From Stenotrophomonas maltophilia (lineage in GTDB: Bacteria > Pseudomonadota > Gammaproteobacteria > Xanthomonadales > Xanthomonadaceae): a stretch of DNA of 64,000 bases. Shown in pieces: positions 59,653 through 64,000 of this stretch (position 1 is its first letter; each line of letters starts with the position of its first letter). The notes beneath the pieces are model-generated. The model saw only the letters and a program-made list of their open reading frames with translations, searched no databases and was not told where the DNA came from. The stretch spans positions 412,341 to 476,340 of the forward strand of contig DEVL01000006.1 of assembly GCA_002363385.1 (NCBI GenBank). The letters run 5' to 3'. The translations under genes were made by a program, and so were the position numbers.

Positions 59653-61142
59653 CTTCGACGTTTGAACCCTCTTATTCGCTGCGCCCGCTGCGGCCGGTAC
59701 TGGTCTCCGTGCTGGCGCTTGCGCTGGCCGCGTGTGCCAGCAGCCGCGGCCTGGAGCCGCAGGGCCGCCTGCTCGACGCAGACAGCCTGCAGACCCAGCG
59801 CACCCTGGCCGCCAACGGTCTGAGCCAGCCCGGCTGGCCGGCCACCGACTGGTGGCGCGCGCTGGGCGATCCCCAGCTGGACGCCTTGATCGCCGAAGGC
59901 CTGCAGCGCAATCCCGGGCTGGACGCGGCCGATGCGCGGCTGCGCCAGGCACGTGCCCAGATTGGCACAGCGCGCGCTGATCGCCTGCCCAGCGTGTCCG
60001 CTTCTGGTGGCTACACCGGCGTGCGCCTGCCCGAATCGATGGTCGGTGACGAGCTCGGCGGGAGCTACGCCGGCAGTGGCCAGGCCTACCTGAGTTTCAG
60101 TTACGGCATCGACCTGTGGGGCGGCAAGCGCGCCGCCTGGGAAGCGGCCGTGGACAGCGGCCACGCCGCCGAAGTGGACGCCCAGGCCGCACGCCTGAAT
60201 CTCTCGGCCGCCATCGCCGAGGCGTACGCGCAGCTGGGCTACGCCTGGACGTTGCATGACGTGGCCAGCGAAGAACTGGCGCGGTCGCAGAAGACGCTGG
60301 AGCTGACCCGCCAGCGGCGTGCCGCCGGCATCGACAGCGACCTGCAGACCCGCCAGGCCGAAGCCCGCATTCCGGCCGCGCAGCAGCAACAGCAGGCCGC
60401 GCAGCAGCAGATCGACGAAGCGCGCACTGCGCTCGCCGCGCTGGTCGGGCAGGGCCCGGATCGCGGTCTGCAGATCGACCGCCCGAAAGTGCTGAATCCG
60501 CTGGCGCTGCAGCTGCCCGGCGTATTGCCGAGCGAGCTGCTCGGCCGTCGCCCCGACATCGTCGCCGCGCGCTGGCGCGTGGAAGCGGCCAACCGCGAGA
60601 TCCACGCGGCCAAGGCCGCGTTCTATCCCAGCCTCAACCTCACCGCTCTGGGCGGCGTGGTCTCCAGTGAAGTGGACCAGCTGCTCAAGAGTGGCTCCAC
60701 GTTCGCCTTCCTCGGCCCGGCATTGAGCCTGCCGATCTTCGATGGCGGCCGCCTGCGCGCCAACCTGGGCAAGACCGACGCGCAGTACGACCTGGCCGTG
60801 GCCGATTACAACCAGTCCGTGCTCAACGCGCTGCGCGATGTCGCCGACCAGGTCAATGCGGTGCGTTCGCTGGCCGACCAGGCCAGTGCCCAAGCCCAGG
60901 CGGTCAGCACCGCGCGTGCCGCTCACGACCTGGCCGAGCAGCGCTACCGCGCCGGCATCGGCAGCTACCTGGATGTGCTCAGCGTCGAAGAGCAGTTGCT
61001 GGTCGCCCAGCAGCGGCTGGCCAGTCTGCAGTCGCGTCAGATCCTTGTTTCGGTCCGCCTGAGCCAGGCGCTGGGCGGTGGTTTCACCCCGACCCGCGAT
61101 GCCGCCACGGTCGCCGCCACCCCCGAATCCTCGCATTCCTGA
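59649..61142 (+). CDS. emrC: Outer membrane factor of the Emr pump (OprM/NodT type lipoprotein)
   Basis: 497 residues. It has a lipoprotein signal (LVSVLALALAACAS, lipobox LAAC). Two outer-membrane-efflux repeats make up the body: ADARLRQARAQIGTARADRLPSVSASGGY and the second in GRRPDIVAARWRVEAANREIHAAKAAFYPSLNLTA, with YRAGIGSYLDVLSVEEQLL near the end. It forms the trimeric tunnel that docks on EmrA. A dedicated outer membrane partner in the operon is a feature of S. maltophilia EmrCAB; E. coli EmrAB borrows TolC. Confidence 0.93.
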   Translation: MTSTFEPSYSLRPLRPVLVSVLALALAACASSRGLEPQGRLLDADSLQTQRTLAANGLSQPGWPATDWWRALGDPQLDALIAEGLQRNPGLDAADARLRQARAQIGTARADRLPSVSASGGYTGVRLPESMVGDELGGSYAGSGQAYLSFSYGIDLWGGKRAAWEAAVDSGHAAEVDAQAARLNLSAAIAEAYAQLGYAWTLHDVASEELARSQKTLELTRQRRAAGIDSDLQTRQAEARIPAAQQQQQAAQQQIDEARTALAALVGQGPDRGLQIDRPKVLNPLALQLPGVLPSELLGRRPDIVAARWRVEAANREIHAAKAAFYPSLNLTALGGVVSSEVDQLLKSGSTFAFLGPALSLPIFDGGRLRANLGKTDAQYDLAVADYNQSVLNALRDVADQVNAVRSLADQASAQAQAVSTARAAHDLAEQRYRAGIGSYLDVLSVEEQLLVAQQRLASLQSRQILVSVRLSQALGGGFTPTRDAATVAATPESSHS

Positions 61143-61153
61143 GAGTCATCCCC

Positions 61154-62335
61154 ATGAGTCAGACCTCCGCCCCCGCTGCCGAGAAGGCAGCTCCCTCCCG
61201 TCGCGGCAAGCTGCTGCGCGGCCTGCTGGTCATCGTGGTGCTGCTGCTGGCCGCGCTGGCCCTGTGGTACTTCATGTTCGGCCGCTGGTTCGAAGAAACC
61301 GACGATGCCTACGTGCAGGGCAACCAGGTCCAGATCACGCCGCTGATCAGCGGCACCGTGGTCGGGATCAACGCCGATGACGGCATGCGCGTCGAACGCG
61401 GCCAGCTGCTGGTCCAGCTGGATCCGGCCGACACCGAAGTCGCTCTGCAGCAGGCCGAAGCCAACCTCGCCAAGACGGTCCGCCAGGTGCGCGGTCTGTA
61501 CCGCAGCGTGGAAGGCGCGCAGGCCGAATTGAATGCGCGCCAGGTGACCCTCAAGCGCGTGCGCGAGGACTTCAACCGCCGTAAGGATCTGGCCAGCACC
61601 GGCGCGATCTCCAACGAAGAGCTGGCACATGCCCGCACCGAACTGGCGGCTGCCGAAGCGGCCGTGGCCGGCTCGCGCGAAACCTTCGAGCGCAGCAACG
61701 CGCTGGTGGATGACACCGTGATCGCGACCCAGCCGGACGTGCAGGCCGCCGCCGCGCAGTTGCGCCAGGCGTACCTCAACAATGCCCGCGCCGGCATCGT
61801 CGCGCCGGTCACCGGTTACGTGGCGCGTCGTTCGGTGCAGGTCGGCCAGCGCGTGCAGCCGGGCAATGCCCTGATGGCCGTCGTGCCGACCGAGCAGATG
61901 TGGGTGGAAGCCAACTTCAAGGAAACCCAGCTGCGCCACATGCGCCTAGGCCAGGAAGTGGAGCTGCGTTCGGACCTGTACGGCGGCGACGTCACCTACA
62001 AGGGCCGCATCGACAGCCTCGGCCTGGGCACCGGCTCGGCGTTCTCGCTGCTGCCGGCGCAGAACGCCAGCGGCAACTGGATCAAGATCGTGCAGCGCGT
62101 GCCGGTGCGCATCGCCATCGATGCCAAGCAGCTGGCCGAACATCCGCTGCGCATCGGGCTGTCGATCAAGGCCGAAGTGAGCCTGCGCGACCAGAAGGGC
62201 ACCGTGCTGCCGACCGAAACCGCCAAGGGCCAGGTGTTCGATACCGACGTCTACGCCAAGCAGCTGCACAGCGCCGACGATGTGATCCACCAGATCATCC
62301 AGAGCAACCTGCCGCAGCAGGCCAAGGCGAGCTGA
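61154..62335 (+). CDS. emrA: Emr efflux membrane fusion protein
   Basis: 393 residues. A single N-terminal membrane helix (residues ~20-43, LLVIVVLLLAALALWYFMF) is followed by the periplasmic HlyD/EmrA fold: a biotinyl-lipoyl-like half (NQVQITPLISGTVVGINADDGMRVERGQLLVQLD), a long helical hairpin (~100-200), the second half (AGIVAPVTGYVARRSVQVGQRVQPGN) and a beta barrel. It bridges EmrB and EmrC. It starts 11 bases after emrC. Confidence 0.95.
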   Translation: MSQTSAPAAEKAAPSRRGKLLRGLLVIVVLLLAALALWYFMFGRWFEETDDAYVQGNQVQITPLISGTVVGINADDGMRVERGQLLVQLDPADTEVALQQAEANLAKTVRQVRGLYRSVEGAQAELNARQVTLKRVREDFNRRKDLASTGAISNEELAHARTELAAAEAAVAGSRETFERSNALVDDTVIATQPDVQAAAAQLRQAYLNNARAGIVAPVTGYVARRSVQVGQRVQPGNALMAVVPTEQMWVEANFKETQLRHMRLGQEVELRSDLYGGDVTYKGRIDSLGLGTGSAFSLLPAQNASGNWIKIVQRVPVRIAIDAKQLAEHPLRIGLSIKAEVSLRDQKGTVLPTETAKGQVFDTDVYAKQLHSADDVIHQIIQSNLPQQAKAS

Positions 62336-62342
62336 GGCCACC

Positions 62343-63914
62343 ATGTCCGCACAAGCACCCGCCGCGTCGGGCGCCCCCGCGGCGCCAGGCATGGCCTTCC
62401 GGCCGGCCAACGTCGCCCTGTGTACCGCAGGGCTGGCGATGGCCTCGTTCATGCAGGTCCTGGACACCACCATCGCCAATGTCTCGCTGCCGACCATCGC
62501 CGGTAATCTCGGCGCCAGTTCGCAGCAGGCCACCTGGGTCATCACCTCGTTCGCGGTGAGCACCGCGATCGCACTGCCGTTGACCGGCTACCTCAGCCGC
62601 CGCTTCGGCGAGACCAAGCTGTTCGTGTGGGCCACGCTGGCCTTCACCCTGGCCTCGCTGCTGTGCGGCCTGGCCCAGAGCATGGGCATGCTGGTTGTCT
62701 CGCGTGCGATCCAGGGCTTCGTTGCCGGGCCGATGTACCCGATCACCCAGAGCCTGCTGGTCTCGCTCTATCCGCGTGAGAAACGCGGGCAGGCGCTGGC
62801 GTTGCTGGCCATGATCACCGTGGTCGCGCCGATCGCCGGCCCGATCCTCGGCGGCTGGATCACCGACAACTACAGTTGGGAATGGATCTTCCTGATCAAC
62901 GTGCCACTGGGCATCTTCGCTGCGCTGGTGGTGGGCAACCAGCTCAAGGGGCGCCCCGAACATGTTGAAAAGCCGAAGATGGATTATGTCGGCCTGATCA
63001 CCCTGGTGATCGGTGTGGGCGCGCTGCAGCTGGTGCTCGATCTGGGCAACGACGAAGACTGGTTCAGTTCGACCAAGATCGTCGTGCTGGCCTGTGTGTC
63101 GGTGGTGGCGCTGGCGGTGTTCCTGATCTGGGAACTGACCGACAAGGATCCCATCGTCGACCTGCGCCTGTTCCGGCACCGCAACTTCCGCGCCGGGACG
63201 CTGGCAATGGTGGTGGCCTACGCGGCGTTCTTCAGCGTGGCCTTGTTGATCCCGCAGTGGCTGCAGCGTGACATGGGCTACACGGCGATCTGGGCCGGTC
63301 TGGCGACCGCGCCGATCGGCGTGCTGCCGGTGATCATGACGCCGTTCGTGGGCAAGTACGCCTCGCGGTTCGACATGCGCATGCTGGCCACGATCGCCTT
63401 CATCTTCCTGTCCTTCACCAGCTTCCTGCGCTCGGGCTTCAACCTGCAGGTGGACTTCGGCCACGTGGCCGGCATCCAGCTGATCATGGGCATCGGTGTG
63501 GCGTTGTTCTTCATGCCGGTGCTGCAGATCCTGCTGTCGGATCTGGACGGACGCGAGATCGCCGCAGGCTCAGGTCTGGCCACTTTCCTGCGCACGCTGG
63601 GCGGCAGCTTCGCCGCCTCGCTGACGACATGGTTGTGGGCACGTCGTACCCAGGAGCACCACGCGCATCTGACCGAGCACATCTCCGGCTACACCCCGGG
63701 CATGCAGGACCAGGTGACCGCGATGGGGCAGGGCGACCTGCAGCATGGCGCGGCCGCGCTCAACAACATGATCAACCACCAGGCCTCGCAGATGGGCTTC
63801 AACGACATCTTCTTCCTGCTGGGCTGGATCTTCCTGGCCATCATCGCCTTCCTGTGGCTGGCCAAGCCGCCGTTTGGTGCAGGGGCGGGCGCTGCCTCGG
63901 CCGGTGGGCATTGA
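62343..63914 (+). CDS. emrB: Emr efflux MFS transporter, DHA2 family
   Basis: 523 residues with 14 predicted membrane helices, the DHA2 drug:H+ antiporter type. Typical stretches: MASFMQVLDTTIANVSLPTIAGNLG in helix 1 (motif D1), WVITSFAVSTAIALPLTGYLSRRFGE (motif A), RAIQGFVAGPMYPITQSLL (motif B) and VVAPIAGPILGGWI (motif C). It exports hydrophobic toxic compounds and uncouplers in the tripartite pump. It starts seven bases after emrA, and a terminator follows. Confidence 0.95.
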   Translation: MSAQAPAASGAPAAPGMAFRPANVALCTAGLAMASFMQVLDTTIANVSLPTIAGNLGASSQQATWVITSFAVSTAIALPLTGYLSRRFGETKLFVWATLAFTLASLLCGLAQSMGMLVVSRAIQGFVAGPMYPITQSLLVSLYPREKRGQALALLAMITVVAPIAGPILGGWITDNYSWEWIFLINVPLGIFAALVVGNQLKGRPEHVEKPKMDYVGLITLVIGVGALQLVLDLGNDEDWFSSTKIVVLACVSVVALAVFLIWELTDKDPIVDLRLFRHRNFRAGTLAMVVAYAAFFSVALLIPQWLQRDMGYTAIWAGLATAPIGVLPVIMTPFVGKYASRFDMRMLATIAFIFLSFTSFLRSGFNLQVDFGHVAGIQLIMGIGVALFFMPVLQILLSDLDGREIAAGSGLATFLRTLGGSFAASLTTWLWARRTQEHHAHLTEHISGYTPGMQDQVTAMGQGDLQHGAAALNNMINHQASQMGFNDIFFLLGWIFLAIIAFLWLAKPPFGAGAGAASAGGH

Positions 63915-63935
63915 GAGCCTGATGTGTTGAAACGA

Positions 63936-63967
63936 AAAACCCCGCTGAAAGGCGGGGTTTTTTTTTG
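63936..63967 (+). terminator. Terminator of the emrRCAB operon
   Basis: Arms AAAAACCCCGC and GCGGGGTTTTT around a TGAAAG loop, with a nine-T run. A second A-rich start of a similar hairpin appears at the window edge (63983-64000), probably belonging to the convergent next gene. Confidence 0.9.
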
Positions 63968-64000
63968 TTACCGGACGGTAGAAACGAAAAAACCCGCTTG

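Overview
The window reads as a piece of a high-GC gammaproteobacterial chromosome from the Xanthomonadaceae, most likely Stenotrophomonas. Three things point there: short GTAG-headed palindromes of the Stenotrophomonas SMAG type lie in several gene gaps; the last operon has the emrR-emrC-emrA-emrB order known from S. maltophilia; and housekeeping blocks (lpxD-fabZ-lpxA-lpxB-rnhB-dnaE, frr-uppS-cdsA-dxr-rseP-bamA, map-glnD-dapD-dapE) are arranged as expected for that family. I see no phage, insertion sequence, CRISPR array, rRNA or tRNA. This is mostly core genome, and the novelty lies in regulatory and repeat DNA and in a few variant proteins.

Layout. 1-9.2 kb: the tail of a serine hydrolase, an ABC exporter, a DUF885 lipoprotein, a DUF4349 lipoprotein, a divergent LysR/EamA pair, a cyclophilin and two small unknowns. 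9.3-13.5 kb: a PadR regulator with a membrane sensor-like partner, an intracellular polyhydroxyalkanoate depolymerase, a methyltransferase and a HemJ-family protein. 13.5-36.2 kb, all on the minus strand: transcription starts at rpsB and runs through tsf, an inserted HDOD-GGDEF gene, pyrH, frr, uppS, cdsA, dxr, rseP and bamA, then lpxD-fabZ-lpxA-lpxB-rnhB-dnaE, an unknown lipoprotein and accA. This block joins translation, isoprenoid and undecaprenyl synthesis, phospholipid and lipid A synthesis, outer membrane assembly and replication. 36.4-41.1 kb: a four-gene Csu-type chaperone-usher pilus operon. 41.4-47.4 kb: the tightly coupled map-glnD-dapD-yffB-dapE operon. 47.5-59.1 kb: a pentapeptide-repeat protein, a Sel1 lipoprotein, asnB with its leader, a CPA2 antiporter, a penicillin-acylase family hydrolase, a bacterioferritin, parC and an AraC regulator. 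59.2-63.9 kb: the emrRCAB efflux operon.

The most interesting item is the leader of asnB (49.24-49.53 kb). A 32-codon open frame holds six Asn codons within 12 codons. It is followed by an intrinsic terminator whose 5' arm can instead pair with a 9-base segment inside the leader frame. This is the full logic of a ribosome-mediated transcription attenuator, here tuned to asparagine and placed in front of glutamine-dependent asparagine synthetase. I do not know of a described asparagine attenuator of this kind.

Other points worth checking are a DapD with an 83-residue Lys/Ala-rich, histone-H1-like N-terminal tail; two copies of a composite palindromic repeat whose outer stem differs in sequence but keeps its pairing; a diguanylate cyclase gene inserted between tsf and pyrH; a bacterioferritin lacking the haem-ligand Met52; and palindromic candidate operators in front of padR and emrR.
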